From contig JAICYD010000030.1 in assembly GCA_025934375.1 (NCBI GenBank), forward strand, positions 1-58,887: 58,887 nt of DNA, read 5' to 3'. The DNA comes from Streptosporangiaceae bacterium. GTDB lineage: Bacteria; Actinomycetota; Actinomycetes; Streptosporangiales; Streptosporangiaceae. The notes below the pieces were generated by a model. The model was given only the letters and a program-made list of their open reading frames with translations, was not told where the DNA came from and did not search any database. The translations under genes and the position numbers were made by a program. Each line of letters starts with the position of its first letter. Positions within the stretch are counted from its first letter, which is position 1. This document shows, one piece after another, positions 34,661 through 43,756 of the stretch.

Positions 34661-36667
34661 TCAGGCGATGGGCAGCTCGGCGCCGTCGCGCAGGAACAGC
34701 GGGATCCGGCTGAGCGGCGCGCCGGCCCGCACACCGCTCCCGCCGTCATGCGCCGCGCCGGTCCACGCGTCGGTCCACCTGCTTCCCCGGGGCAGGTAGA
34801 CCGGCCGCTCCCGGGCGCCGTAGTCGGCGACCGGCGCGACGAGCAGGTCGGGGCCGAACATGTAAGCGTCCTCGGCCGACCAGGCCGCCGGGTCGTCCGG
34901 GAAGTCGATGAACAACGGCCGCATCGGCGGGATGCCGTCGGCGTGCGCGGCGCTCATCAGCGTCATGATGTACGGGCGCAGCTGCTCCCGCAGCAAGAGC
35001 GCCGCCGCGATGTGCTCGTACGCTTGCGCGCCGAAGGACCACGGCTCGTTCGGGCCGCCGGTCTGCTCGAGCCCGAACGGCATCGTCGGCTCCCGGTTCC
35101 CGTGCAGCCGGAACAGCGGGCACAAGGCGCCGTACTGGAACCAGCGGACGATCAGCTCGCGGTATTCGAGGTCGTCGGGGTCGCCGCCGTGGAATCCGCC
35201 GATGTCGGTGGTCCACCACGGGATGCCGCTGACCGCCACGTTCAGCCCCGACCTGATCTGCGCCCGCAGGCTGGCGAAGGTGGCCGCTATGTCCCCCGAC
35301 CACAGCGCCGCCCCGTACCGCTGGCTGCCCGCCCACGCCGAACGGACCAGGCTGACGGTCCCCGGTTGCCCCTCTTGCGCCATGCCCTCGGCGAACGTCC
35401 GCGCGTTTTCCCGCGGGTACATGTTTCCCACCTCGAGCCCGGGGCCGGCGTGATAGCGCAGGTTCCCCTGGAAACCGGGGCGCAGCTCCGGCTCGCACGC
35501 GTCCAGCCACCACACGTCGATCCCGTAGGGACGCAGGTAGTTGTCGCGGACCTTGCCCCAGACGAACTCCCGTGCCCGCGGGTTCGTGGCGTCGTAGAAA
35601 GCGACGTCCACGGGCGCCGCGACGCCCTTGTCCGGCCAGGTCGCCTGGGCCAACGGCCCGAACTCCGTCCCGATGAGCAGCCCGTCGTCTCGCATCGACT
35701 CGAAGTTCTCGCTGACCGGGGAGACCGACGGCCACACCGACACCATCAGCTTGACGCCCATGTCGCGCAGTTCGGCGGTCAGCGCGGCGGGGTCGGGCCA
35801 TTCACCGTGGTCGAACTTCCAGTCGCCCAGGTGGGTCCAGTGGAAGTAGTCGACCACGATGACGGATAGCGGCAGGCCGCGCCGGGCGTACTCACGGGCC
35901 ACCGCGAGCAGCTCGTCCTGCGTGCGGTAGCGCAGCTTGGACTGCCAGAAGCCGCTGGCCCACTCGGGCAGCAGGGGAACGTGCCCGGTCGCGTCGGCGT
36001 AGCGGCCGAGGATCTCGGCCGGGGTCCCGGCGGTGACCCAGTAGTCGATCTGACGAGCGCTGTCGGACACCCACCGGGTGGCGTTCTCGGCCAGCTCGAC
36101 GCGGCCGATCGCCGGGTTGTTCCACAGCAGGCCGTAGCCCCGGCTGGACAGCAGGAACGGGATGGTGACCTCGCCGTTGCGCTGCACCAGGTCAAGGACG
36201 GTCCCCTTCTGGTCGAGCCGCCCGTGGCCGTGCTGGCCCAGCCCGTACAGCCGCTCCCCCTCGTAGGGCCGAAACGACTGCTCCAGCCGGTGATAGCCGT
36301 TGCCCGTCGGGGCGAACATGCGGGGGCCCGGCCACCACCAGTGGATCGGCTGCTCGGCGAGCAGTTCCTCGCCGGTGGCGGTGCTGGTGAACCGGAGCAT
36401 CCCCTGCCCGTGCGCGTCGACGTCGGTCGTCAGCTCGGCGGTGACGCGCCCGTTGACGAGCCGCGCCGTGGTGGGGGTGATTTCCGTCTTGGCCTGGGAT
36501 GGTTCGGGCTCGTCATCGAGGGCGCCGGGGAGGCCGTCGAGTATGGGACCGACGCGGGCGCGGACCCGGATTCCGTCCGGCCCCCAGGGCTCGACGCGAA
36601 GGGTCTCCTGGACCGACGACCACTCGAAGCCGGGCGCGCCCGAGTCGATTTCGCTGAGGCTGCTCAA
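34661..36667 (-). CDS. GH31 alpha-xylosidase (YicI-like), cytoplasmic
   Basis: 668 residues. TTG start at 36667, supported by AGGAGGA 7 nt upstream. It has an N-terminal beta-sandwich and a TIM barrel. The YicI-type substrate motif SVIVVDYFHWTHLGDWKFD lies near residue 270, the nucleophile Asp in VWWLDACEPE (about 390) and the acid/base Asp in ALWSGDIAAT (about 462). There is no signal peptide. The DYFHW..DWKF signature is that of alpha-xylosidases, which release xylose from the non-reducing end of xyloglucan oligosaccharides. It follows the LacI gene by 39 bp, so repressor and enzyme are one transcription unit. Confidence 0.9.
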   Translation of the reverse strand: MSSLSEIDSGAPGFEWSSVQETLRVEPWGPDGIRVRARVGPILDGLPGALDDEPEPSQAKTEITPTTARLVNGRVTAELTTDVDAHGQGMLRFTSTATGEELLAEQPIHWWWPGPRMFAPTGNGYHRLEQSFRPYEGERLYGLGQHGHGRLDQKGTVLDLVQRNGEVTIPFLLSSRGYGLLWNNPAIGRVELAENATRWVSDSARQIDYWVTAGTPAEILGRYADATGHVPLLPEWASGFWQSKLRYRTQDELLAVAREYARRGLPLSVIVVDYFHWTHLGDWKFDHGEWPDPAALTAELRDMGVKLMVSVWPSVSPVSENFESMRDDGLLIGTEFGPLAQATWPDKGVAAPVDVAFYDATNPRAREFVWGKVRDNYLRPYGIDVWWLDACEPELRPGFQGNLRYHAGPGLEVGNMYPRENARTFAEGMAQEGQPGTVSLVRSAWAGSQRYGAALWSGDIAATFASLRAQIRSGLNVAVSGIPWWTTDIGGFHGGDPDDLEYRELIVRWFQYGALCPLFRLHGNREPTMPFGLEQTGGPNEPWSFGAQAYEHIAAALLLREQLRPYIMTLMSAAHADGIPPMRPLFIDFPDDPAAWSAEDAYMFGPDLLVAPVADYGARERPVYLPRGSRWTDAWTGAAHDGGSGVRAGAPLSRIPLFLRDGAELPIA

Positions 36668-36706
36668 TGGTGTCCTCCTGGGTGCCAGACGGGGCGGTGG
36701 CTGGGG

Positions 36707-37714
36707 TCAGGCGGGGCGAGGGCCGGTGCTCCCGCGGATCGTCAGGGACGGCGGGATGAGCCGCACCTCCCCGGCCGCGCCGCTGGCCATCCGGCGCATC
36801 AGCAGGTCGACGGCCCGGATGCCGAGCTCGGCGGCGGGGATGGTGACCGACGTCAGCCGGGGCGCGGTCTGCTCGGCCACCGGGTCCGGGCACAGCGCGA
36901 CGATCGACACGTCCTCCGGCACGGCCCGCCCGGTGGTGCGCAGCAGCGACATCAGCGGCGGGATGATGCCCTCGTTCTGCACGATGAGCCCCGTGGTGTG
37001 CGGCCGTTCCTCAAGGATCCGGGCGAGCGCGCCCGCGGCCGCCTCGTAGCTGGCGTCGCAGGGGCGGTGCACCAGGTCGACGCCATGGGCGGCGGCGCCG
37101 TCCTGGATGCCGCGCAAGGTGCGCTCGGCGAAGCCGATGTGCCGCCGGTAGACGCCCTCGGCCTCGCCGATGAACGCCACCGTGCGGTGGCCGAGCTGGG
37201 CGAGGTGGTCCACGCACAGCCGCCCGGCCGCCGCGAAGTCCAGGTCAACGCAGTCCAGTCCGGCCGGGTCGGCCGGGACGCCGATCAGCACGGCGTCGAC
37301 CCCGGTTTCCGCGATGGTCGCGATGCGATCGTCTTCCATGCCGATGTCGGTCAGGATCACGGCGTCGGCGCGGGCGCTGGAGGCGACCCGCCGTATCCCC
37401 TCCGATCCCTCGTCGTTGGTGAGCAGGAGCACGTCGTAGCCGTGGCCGCGCGCCCGCGTCACCACGCCGATGGCGATCTCCATCATGACCGGCACGTACA
37501 TGTCGCTGCGCAACGGGACGATCAGCGCCAGCACGTTCGAGCGGCTGCTGGCGAGGGCGCGCGCGCCGACGTGCGGATGATAGCCGAGCGTCTCGACGGC
37601 CCGGCGAACCCGCTCCCTCGTCTCTTCCGATACCGAACGCTTGCCGCTGAGCACGTATGAGACCGTGCTCGAGGCGACGCCGGCGTGCCGAGCCACGTCA
37701 GCGAGTGTCGTCAT
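36707..37714 (-). CDS. LacI-family repressor of the xyloglucan regulon
   Basis: ATG 37714 with GGGAGGTG upstream; the open frame beyond is ignored. The product has 335 residues. The HTH is TLADVARHAGVASSTVSYVLSGKRSVS, followed by the hinge helix (GYHPHVGARALASSRSN) and a periplasmic-binding-protein-like sensor domain. Palindromes of the form TCGAAGCGCTTCGA lie just upstream of this gene and before GH12, the importer and GH3, so this is their likely repressor, and it is autoregulated. The inducer is probably a xyloglucan oligosaccharide or a breakdown product. Because no other LacI gene is in the window, the assignment is reasonable but unproven. Confidence 0.92.
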   Translation of the reverse strand: MTTLADVARHAGVASSTVSYVLSGKRSVSEETRERVRRAVETLGYHPHVGARALASSRSNVLALIVPLRSDMYVPVMMEIAIGVVTRARGHGYDVLLLTNDEGSEGIRRVASSARADAVILTDIGMEDDRIATIAETGVDAVLIGVPADPAGLDCVDLDFAAAGRLCVDHLAQLGHRTVAFIGEAEGVYRRHIGFAERTLRGIQDGAAAHGVDLVHRPCDASYEAAAGALARILEERPHTTGLIVQNEGIIPPLMSLLRTTGRAVPEDVSIVALCPDPVAEQTAPRLTSVTIPAAELGIRAVDLLMRRMASGAAGEVRLIPPSLTIRGSTGPRPA

Positions 37715-37780
37715 CCCCCACCTCCCAGATCGGGTCCTGCCCCTGCCCCACGCCCTGGTGCCTCGCGGCGCCCGGTTTCC

Positions 37781-37825
37781 CAACGCTGTGCCGCTCAACA
37801 CTGTGCCGCTCAACACTGTGCCGCC
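37781..37825. repeat. Three tandem 15-mers upstream of the LacI gene
   Basis: Three copies of CAAC(A/G)CTGTGCCGC(T/C) lie between the repressor start and its operators. They are noncoding on both strands. Confidence 0.9.
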
Positions 37826-37835
37826 CGACAGAGTG

Positions 37836-37849
37836 TCGAAGCGCTTCGC
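37836..37849. promoter_or_regulatory. LacI operator upstream of LacI-GH31 (proximal)
   Basis: TCGAAGCGCTTCGC, 13 of 14 positions as in the GH12 distal site, about 122 bp upstream of the LacI start. Confidence 0.75.
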
Positions 37850-37927
37850 GGGCGGCACCGATCCCAGCTGGATGGGTCCTTCAACGCTATCACTGAAGAT
37901 CCTGAGAGCGGCAGTGTGGGCTGGAGC

Positions 37928-37941
37928 TCGAAGCGCTTCAA
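37928..37941. promoter_or_regulatory. LacI operator upstream of LacI-GH31 (distal, at the GH95 stop)
   Basis: TCGAAGCGCTTCAA, 92 bp from the proximal copy and 4 bp past the GH95 stop, again giving a pair suited to looping. Confidence 0.75.
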
Positions 37942-37944
37942 TCG

Positions 37945-40476
37945 TCATTGTGGCCCCCAGGCCAGCCGCACGGGGACGCCGGCCGGCAACCGCACGGGCT
38001 GGCCCAGTACCTGACAACCCGGTGCTTGCCGCCAGCAGCTGACGTAAGCCTCGCGGTCGGCGGCGGAAAGCAGCACCGCCTCGGCGCGGCCCGCGACGGT
38101 ATCCCAGCGCAGCTCCGCCACCCGCACCCCCAGGAGTGTTCGCGCGCCGCTCAGGCGCCCGGAGGGCAGGAAGCCCGGCAGCGCCGGGAGCAGTTCGATC
38201 CGCCCGGGGCCGGCCTCGTCCGCGGGAACGGAATCGACCAGCATCTCGGTCAGCACCCCGGGCAGCGCGCACGCGGCGTCGGCGTTGTAGACGGCCCGCT
38301 TCGGATAGTGGCTGCTCATCAGGGACCGGAAGAAGAAACCCTGGCCGGTCAGCGCGGCGAGTAGCTGCCCGGCCAGGTCCGCGTCCCGTAGCCTGGCGGC
38401 CGCGAGCGCCTTGTGCAGGTAGCCGTGCGCCGAGTCGTCCTGCGCGCCCCGCGCTCGCAGCGCCCGCAGGGCGGCCGCCGCGAGCGCGGGCGTGCCCGCG
38501 ACCGTGATCTCGTGCAGTGGCCACACCGGGTACAGGTGGCTGACGTGCCGGTGCTCGTCGTTGGCGGGAAGCGGAGGGCTCCCGGTCCCCTCCGGCGGCC
38601 ACGCCCATTCGGCGAGCGCGCCGTTGGCGGTGAGACGGTACGGCGGCAGCCGGGCAGCCAGTTCCCGCCACCGGCGCGCCGCGCCAGGGTCAGCTCCCTC
38701 GTCCGGCGCGGCGGGCTGTGCCGCCGCTAGCGGTGCCGTCGCCAGCTGTGCCGCGGTCAGCTGTGCCGCGGTCAGCTGTGCCGCGGTCAGCTGTGCCGCG
38801 GTCAACAGGGCGTGGCGGGCGGCGGCGATGTCCATCGTGGCGTTGACGGCCGCCGGGGTCCAGCCAGCGGGCTCGTTCTCCGGGGAGTAGGACGGCGCGA
38901 AGACCACGTGGCCGTCGGAGTCTGACCGCCGCAGGAAGTCCTCGTAGAACGTGGCCAGCTCCCGTAGCGCCGGGCCGGCGTGCCGCGCCGCGTACCCGGG
39001 GTCGCCGCGCGCCGCCGCCTCATCGAGCAGGGAGACGAGCAGCCAGTCGGCACCCGCCGTCCACATGTGCAGCGGCCAGCGCGGCTCAAAGTGGGTGGTC
39101 AGGCCATCGTGCCCGTCGGTGTGGGCCGGGGCGGCGATCCCCCGGGCGCCGAACAGCCGGCGCGCGTTGACCTGCCAGTCGGGCAGTTGCCGGCGGATCA
39201 GGCTGGCCACCGCGTCCACCGCGGCCGGGACATCGGTGGTGACGGCCCCCGCGAGTTGCAGCCCCAGGTTCGCGTCCGTCGTGATGGCGCCGGACCACGC
39301 CGGGTTCCAGTCCCCCTGCCACAAGCCGGTCAGCCGGGAAGGCAGCAGCCCGCTCGCGGACAGCAGGAGATACCGCCCGGACGCGAACAGCTTCTCCAGC
39401 AGGGCAGGCAGCGGGTGGTCGGGCCGCGCCGCCTGCCGGGCAAGGAGCTCGGCCACCGGAAGCCGGCCCTCCGCGCGGTCCGCGTCGAGGTCAAGGGCGA
39501 CCTCGCCGAAGGCGGCGGCGTGCGCCCGGGCGTGCTCGGCCAGCAGCCGCCGGGTCCCGCCGAGGGGCAGTATGGCGACCGCCGCCAGGGCGCGGGCGGC
39601 GGCGTCCCGGCCGTCGCCGCAGGCGCGGGAAGCACCGTCGCCACAGGCGCGGGAAGCACCGTCGCCACAGGCGCGGGAAGCACCGTCGCCACAGGCGCGG
39701 GAAGCATTGCCGCCGGGCGAGGCCTCCACCCGGGTGAGCATCGTCAGCTCCCGGCAGCCGGTGACGCGGACCGCGCGGTCGCCGGCGACGGTGATCGCGG
39801 CTGAGCCCGGGGCGGCCATGACCCGGGTGACGACCACGTATCCGTCGTTCCCCGGCCGTGTGCTCGCCCCGGGACCTCCAGGCGCCGGGTACCGCACTGT
39901 GGTCTGGATGACGGCGTCGCCGGGCGCGTGCACGCTGACCCGCCCGGCGACCCTCAGCCCGGCCGCAGCGCCGGGCAGCCGGGCGTCCGCCTCGATGAGG
40001 GCGTCCCACGGGGCGATGCCGCTGATCTGCTGCACCACCAGGTCGCGGACCCGGGAAGTGAAGCAGGCATGCCGCCGGCCGGGCCAGCGGCTCACGGCGA
40101 CCCCGGCCCGGTAGCTCAGCGTCCGCCGGTAGCCCTCAAGCACGGGTGCCGGCGGGTCCTCGCGGACCACGATGGCGAGCGCGGGGTGGAACGGCCGCGG
40201 ATGGTAGCGGGGCCAGTCGCCGGTGAACGCCTCCAGGGCGCGCCCCGACTGGCCGGCCAGCACCAGGTCCAGCACCCGCGGCAGGCAGCCGGCCAGGTCT
40301 GGCGGGCCTGGCGCGGCCGGGGAGTCCGGCCACGTCAGGTCATGGTGGGTGATGACGACTCGCTCCGCGCCCGGCAGGCCGTGCACCAGCGCGCCGTGCC
40401 TGCCGTTCCCGACCGGGAACGCGTCCTCCCAGCAGCCCGCGGGGGCCATGTCGACGAGGAGGACTCCCCTCGTCAT
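37945..40476 (-). CDS. GH95 alpha-L-fucosidase-like enzyme, cytoplasmic
   Basis: 843 residues, no signal peptide. The N-terminal beta-domain (WEDAFPVGNGRHGALVHG) is followed by an (alpha/alpha)6 barrel with GLLPSRLTGLWQGDWNPAWSGAITTDAN, SPENEP and HRHVSHLYPVWP. The conserved Asn/Asp/Glu of GH95 lie in these segments. GH95 members remove alpha-1,2-fucose (some galactose) from xyloglucan side chains. It is the last gene of the leftward importer operon, 30 bp after GH74. Two in-frame tandem repeats insert low-complexity sequence: four ASRACGDG units near residue 265 and four TAAQL units near residue 560. Confidence 0.86.
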   Translation of the reverse strand: MTRGVLLVDMAPAGCWEDAFPVGNGRHGALVHGLPGAERVVITHHDLTWPDSPAAPGPPDLAGCLPRVLDLVLAGQSGRALEAFTGDWPRYHPRPFHPALAIVVREDPPAPVLEGYRRTLSYRAGVAVSRWPGRRHACFTSRVRDLVVQQISGIAPWDALIEADARLPGAAAGLRVAGRVSVHAPGDAVIQTTVRYPAPGGPGASTRPGNDGYVVVTRVMAAPGSAAITVAGDRAVRVTGCRELTMLTRVEASPGGNASRACGDGASRACGDGASRACGDGASRACGDGRDAAARALAAVAILPLGGTRRLLAEHARAHAAAFGEVALDLDADRAEGRLPVAELLARQAARPDHPLPALLEKLFASGRYLLLSASGLLPSRLTGLWQGDWNPAWSGAITTDANLGLQLAGAVTTDVPAAVDAVASLIRRQLPDWQVNARRLFGARGIAAPAHTDGHDGLTTHFEPRWPLHMWTAGADWLLVSLLDEAAARGDPGYAARHAGPALRELATFYEDFLRRSDSDGHVVFAPSYSPENEPAGWTPAAVNATMDIAAARHALLTAAQLTAAQLTAAQLTAAQLATAPLAAAQPAAPDEGADPGAARRWRELAARLPPYRLTANGALAEWAWPPEGTGSPPLPANDEHRHVSHLYPVWPLHEITVAGTPALAAAALRALRARGAQDDSAHGYLHKALAAARLRDADLAGQLLAALTGQGFFFRSLMSSHYPKRAVYNADAACALPGVLTEMLVDSVPADEAGPGRIELLPALPGFLPSGRLSGARTLLGVRVAELRWDTVAGRAEAVLLSAADREAYVSCWRQAPGCQVLGQPVRLPAGVPVRLAWGPQ
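38746..38805. repeat. Four tandem 15-mers inside GH95 (TAAQL repeats)
   Basis: Unit CTGTGCCGCGGTCAG, nearly identical in all four copies; in frame, so copy changes would not break the protein. Confidence 0.95.
39611..39706. repeat. Four tandem 24-mers inside GH95 (ASRACGDG repeats)
   Basis: Four 24-bp units, three identical and one with a single change. They encode a Cys-containing octapeptide in a loop between domains. Confidence 0.95.
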
Positions 40477-40483
40477 CGGCTGG

Positions 40484-40517
40484 CTCTCATCAGGGGCGGA
40501 CTCTCATCAGGGGCGGG
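40484..40517. repeat. 17-bp tandem duplication at the GH74 stop codon
   Basis: CTCTCATCAGGGGCGGA at 40484-40500 is repeated with one change at 40501-40517. The right copy carries the GH74 stop codon; the duplication enlarges the gap to GH95. Confidence 0.9.
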
Positions 40518-42795
40518 CCGACGGGTCGCCGTACTGGATGCCCCGGCCGTTGGTGGCCAGGTACACCCGGCCGAACACGTGCGGGTCGCCCGTGATGGCC
40601 TGCCCGGTCCAGCCCCACTGGCTCGCGTCGGTGTTGATCCGCGCCCAGTGGGCGCCGCCGTCGGCGGACCGGAAGATGCCCTGCACGGCGCCGACGATCC
40701 CGGTGAGGTAGATCGCCGGGTAGGCGGCCCCCGGGGCCGCCTTGCCGAAGCCCAGCGTCGCCACCGTGGCCACGCTGGGGACCGGAGCGAACGTCTTCCC
40801 GCCGTCGGCGCTGTGGTAGAGCAGGCCGTCGCCGCCGGTCAGCCACAGGTCGCCGCCGCGGCCGGGGACGGCGTGCAGTTGCGGCAGGCTGCCGGTCTGC
40901 TCCGCGCCGGTCCCGGTCGGCAGCCCGGTCGCCCGCGCGGTGAAGCTGGCGCCGCCGTCGCCGGAGGCGTACAGGGTCCCGGAGGCCGGGTCGAAGGCGT
41001 AGAACACCGCCGGGCGCACCGGGTCGGCCACCGCCATCACGCCCGCGGGCAGCCCGCTGACGGCGCTCCAGGTCGCGCCGCGGTCGGTGCTGCGGACCGG
41101 GGTAGCCGGCTCGGGCGCGAACGACTGGTTCTCCGGCGTCCACACCAGCGAGGAGCCGTCGGCCGACAGCGCGACCGCGCCAGCGCCGAAGGGCACGCCG
41201 GGCGGCAGGGTCATCGCCGACCAGGTGGCGCCCCCGTCGGCGGAGAAGTCACCGCCGTTCCAGCCCACCATCGCGATGTCGAGCGGCGCGCCGCCCGCCT
41301 CCGCGAGCGATGTCCCGGTGCTGAGGATGGGCGCGATCATGCCGCTGGCCGGCGAGGCGGTCAGCGTCGCGTGGCAGAAGCCGCCCAGGTCACCAACCGC
41401 GCTGACAAGCTGGCAGGGACCCGCCGCCGGGGCCAGCAGGTCCTGGGCGGCGGTCTCCTCGATGCCCTTGGCGGCGGCCGACGACCAGGCCGTGGGCCGC
41501 CCGTGGTCGGCCGCGGTCAGGTTACCGGTGCCGAACACGGTCGCGCCGGTGCCGTAGATCGCGTGGCGGGGGTTGAACGGGTCGATGGCGATGGCGGAGA
41601 TCCACCACCCGAACTTCGGCGTGCCGCCGAAGGCGAGGTAAGGGGAGGCGGTGATGTCCACGGTGGCGTTGGCGCCGATGTCGGTCCAGCTGGACCCGCC
41701 GTCGGTTGAGCGGTAGATGGTGTCGACCGGGGACCAGCGGTCGTTGGTGGCCACCATGACCGTGCCGGGATGCGAGGGGTCGACCGCCAGCCCCGCGTAG
41801 CCGAAGGGCGGGTTCCCGTCCGCGCCCGGCCGCTGCGGGGTGATGTCCGTCATCGCCTCGGTCCGCGAGTTGTACTTCCAGACGCTGCCGTCGGTCATCC
41901 CGTTCGGGCCCGGCTCGTTGGCGTAGTCGATGTAGAGGATTCCGTTCGCGGCCATCGCGCCGTGCTGCGGTTCCAGCCCGGCCGGCTCGCCGGGGATCGG
42001 CCGGAAGGTGGCGCCGGCGTCGGTGGACTCGTATACGTGGTGGTCCGTGGCATCGCCGACGAAGATGGTGGCGGTGGGCGCGCCGAGGTGTCCGCCACTG
42101 TGCCCGAGGTGGCCGGCGCCGAAGGTGACGAAGGACAGGCCGATGTCATCGGGGGTGCTGGTCACCGGGAAGCTGGCGACCGGCGCCCAGGTCGCGCCGC
42201 CGTCCCGGGACCGCCACAGGCCGTTGGCGGGTGAGGCGAGGTAAAGGATCTGGTCGTCATTGGGGTCGACGGCGAGCCGCTCCCCCATGCCGCGGCCGTC
42301 CTGGTTGGCGGCGAGCTGGATGGGCAGGGCGCTGGCCCGCCAGGTGCGGCCCTGGTCCGCGGAGCGGAGGATCTCGCCGTTGGCGGGGGACGCCCAGGGC
42401 TGGGTGTACTCCCCGGTCGCCACCCAGACCTTGCCGGCGTCGTGGGGGGCGGCGGCGATGGACTCCACGCCCAGCTCGTTCCAGTCGTTGAACCCGGTGG
42501 AATCGAGCAGCGGGACCCAGCGCCGGGCGCCGGCGTCCCACCGGTACGCGCCGCCGATGTCGGTGCGCGCGTAGGCGAGCCCGCGCCGCGCCGGGCTGAA
42601 CACGAGGCCGTCGACGAATCCGCCCGCCACGACCTGGACGTTGTTCCATGAGTAGTGGACCGGGGAGGCCGGCCTCGCGGGCGCGGGCGATGCCAGCGCC
42701 GAGGCGACGGAACCCGCCGGGACGACGGAGCCGAGCAGCGCCGCGGCGATCACGAGGACCGCGCGGCTAACCTTTGACCGCACCGAGCAGGACAC
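40507..42795 (-). CDS. Secreted GH74 xyloglucanase
   Basis: 762 residues with a Sec signal (RAVLVIAAALLGSVVPAGSV). The two seven-bladed propellers begin YSWNNVQVVAGGFVDGLVFS, and GLAYARTDIGGAYRWD holds the first catalytic Asp (D79). The second Asp lies in GWNGGDFSADGG. Asp-box repeats such as RSADQGRTW and YRSTDGGSSW recur. GH74 cuts the xyloglucan backbone, endo or from the reducing end. There is no binding module or dockerin. Its start lies 29 bp inside the upstream permease gene, so it is firmly within the importer operon. Confidence 0.92.
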   Translation of the reverse strand: MSCSVRSKVSRAVLVIAAALLGSVVPAGSVASALASPAPARPASPVHYSWNNVQVVAGGFVDGLVFSPARRGLAYARTDIGGAYRWDAGARRWVPLLDSTGFNDWNELGVESIAAAPHDAGKVWVATGEYTQPWASPANGEILRSADQGRTWRASALPIQLAANQDGRGMGERLAVDPNDDQILYLASPANGLWRSRDGGATWAPVASFPVTSTPDDIGLSFVTFGAGHLGHSGGHLGAPTATIFVGDATDHHVYESTDAGATFRPIPGEPAGLEPQHGAMAANGILYIDYANEPGPNGMTDGSVWKYNSRTEAMTDITPQRPGADGNPPFGYAGLAVDPSHPGTVMVATNDRWSPVDTIYRSTDGGSSWTDIGANATVDITASPYLAFGGTPKFGWWISAIAIDPFNPRHAIYGTGATVFGTGNLTAADHGRPTAWSSAAAKGIEETAAQDLLAPAAGPCQLVSAVGDLGGFCHATLTASPASGMIAPILSTGTSLAEAGGAPLDIAMVGWNGGDFSADGGATWSAMTLPPGVPFGAGAVALSADGSSLVWTPENQSFAPEPATPVRSTDRGATWSAVSGLPAGVMAVADPVRPAVFYAFDPASGTLYASGDGGASFTARATGLPTGTGAEQTGSLPQLHAVPGRGGDLWLTGGDGLLYHSADGGKTFAPVPSVATVATLGFGKAAPGAAYPAIYLTGIVGAVQGIFRSADGGAHWARINTDASQWGWTGQAITGDPHVFGRVYLATNGRGIQYGDPSARP

Positions 42796-43756
42796 CTTTC
42801 GTGAAGTGCTTCTGGACGAACGGGTACACGATCAAGACGGGAACGATGGTGATCGTCACCACGGCCATCTGCAGCGCCAGGGTGGGCACGGCGCCCTGGA
42901 AGCCGGCGGCGGCGCTGTTGACCATCTGGCTGTTTTGGGTCAGGTAGTCATACAGCACCATCTGCAGCGGCCACTTCGCGCTGTCCGAAGGCATGAACAG
43001 CATGATGTTGAACCAGGAGTTCCAGTAGCCGACCGCGTAGAACAGCGCGATCACCGCGGTGACCGCCCGCGAGGTCGGCAGCACGATCCGCCAGAGGATC
43101 CGCCAGTCGTCGGCGCCGTCGATCCGGGCGGAGTCAATGAGGTCCTGCGCGGTGCCGGCGAAGAAGGACCGCATCACGATGACGTTGAACACGCTGACGG
43201 CGCTGGGCGCGATCAGCGCCCAGTACTGGTCGTAGCCGCCGAGCGCGGACACCACCAGGAACAGCGGGATGATCCCGCCATTGAAGAACATCGTGGTCAG
43301 CATGATCCACAAGATCGTTCGGTGGCCGAACGATCCCGCCCGGGACATGCCGTAGGCGGCGAGGATCGTGACGATCATCGAGACGCACGTCCCCACGGCG
43401 GTGACGCCCAGGCTGATCAGCAGCGCGCGGCCCACCACGCCGCCAGAGACGATGGCCTGGTAGGCGGCCAGGCTCAGGCTGTGCGGCCAGATGACCATGC
43501 CGCCGGCCTGGTTGATCGAGGCCTGGGTGGAGAAGCTGGTCACGACGATCGTGTACAGCGGGATCGCGATCACCAGCAGGATGACGGTGAGTGCGCCGCT
43601 CTTGGCCCCCTGGGTCGCGGCCCGCGGCCGTTCCTGCCAGGATGGCCGCTGCTCGGTGGCCAGGACCCGGGCGCTGAGCTTCCCAACGACGTGCCCCCGG
43701 GGGGCGGGCCGCGTGGGGGCGGGGGGCACAGCCTGGGCCGGTTCAGTCGTGATCAT
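42767..43756 (-). CDS. Carbohydrate ABC importer permease (LplC/YtcP-type)
   Basis: 329 residues with six transmembrane helices and the EAA-like loop DLIDSARIDGADDWRILWRIVLP. Motifs GGIIPLFLVV and PFVQKHFTKGVLLGAVKG are typical of the LplC/YtcP branch that imports plant oligosaccharides. The N-terminus has an unusual Pro-rich cytoplasmic extension of about 50 residues. The start overlaps the stop of the other permease (ATGA), and its 3' end overlaps GH74. Confidence 0.92.
   Translation of the reverse strand: MITTEPAQAVPPAPTRPAPRGHVVGKLSARVLATEQRPSWQERPRAATQGAKSGALTVILLVIAIPLYTIVVTSFSTQASINQAGGMVIWPHSLSLAAYQAIVSGGVVGRALLISLGVTAVGTCVSMIVTILAAYGMSRAGSFGHRTILWIMLTTMFFNGGIIPLFLVVSALGGYDQYWALIAPSAVSVFNVIVMRSFFAGTAQDLIDSARIDGADDWRILWRIVLPTSRAVTAVIALFYAVGYWNSWFNIMLFMPSDSAKWPLQMVLYDYLTQNSQMVNSAAAGFQGAVPTLALQMAVVTITIVPVLIVYPFVQKHFTKGVLLGAVKG

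Noticed and set aside
37715..38671. Upstream extension of the LacI frame
   Set aside because: It runs through the operators and into GH95. The HTH starts at the ATG with a good RBS.
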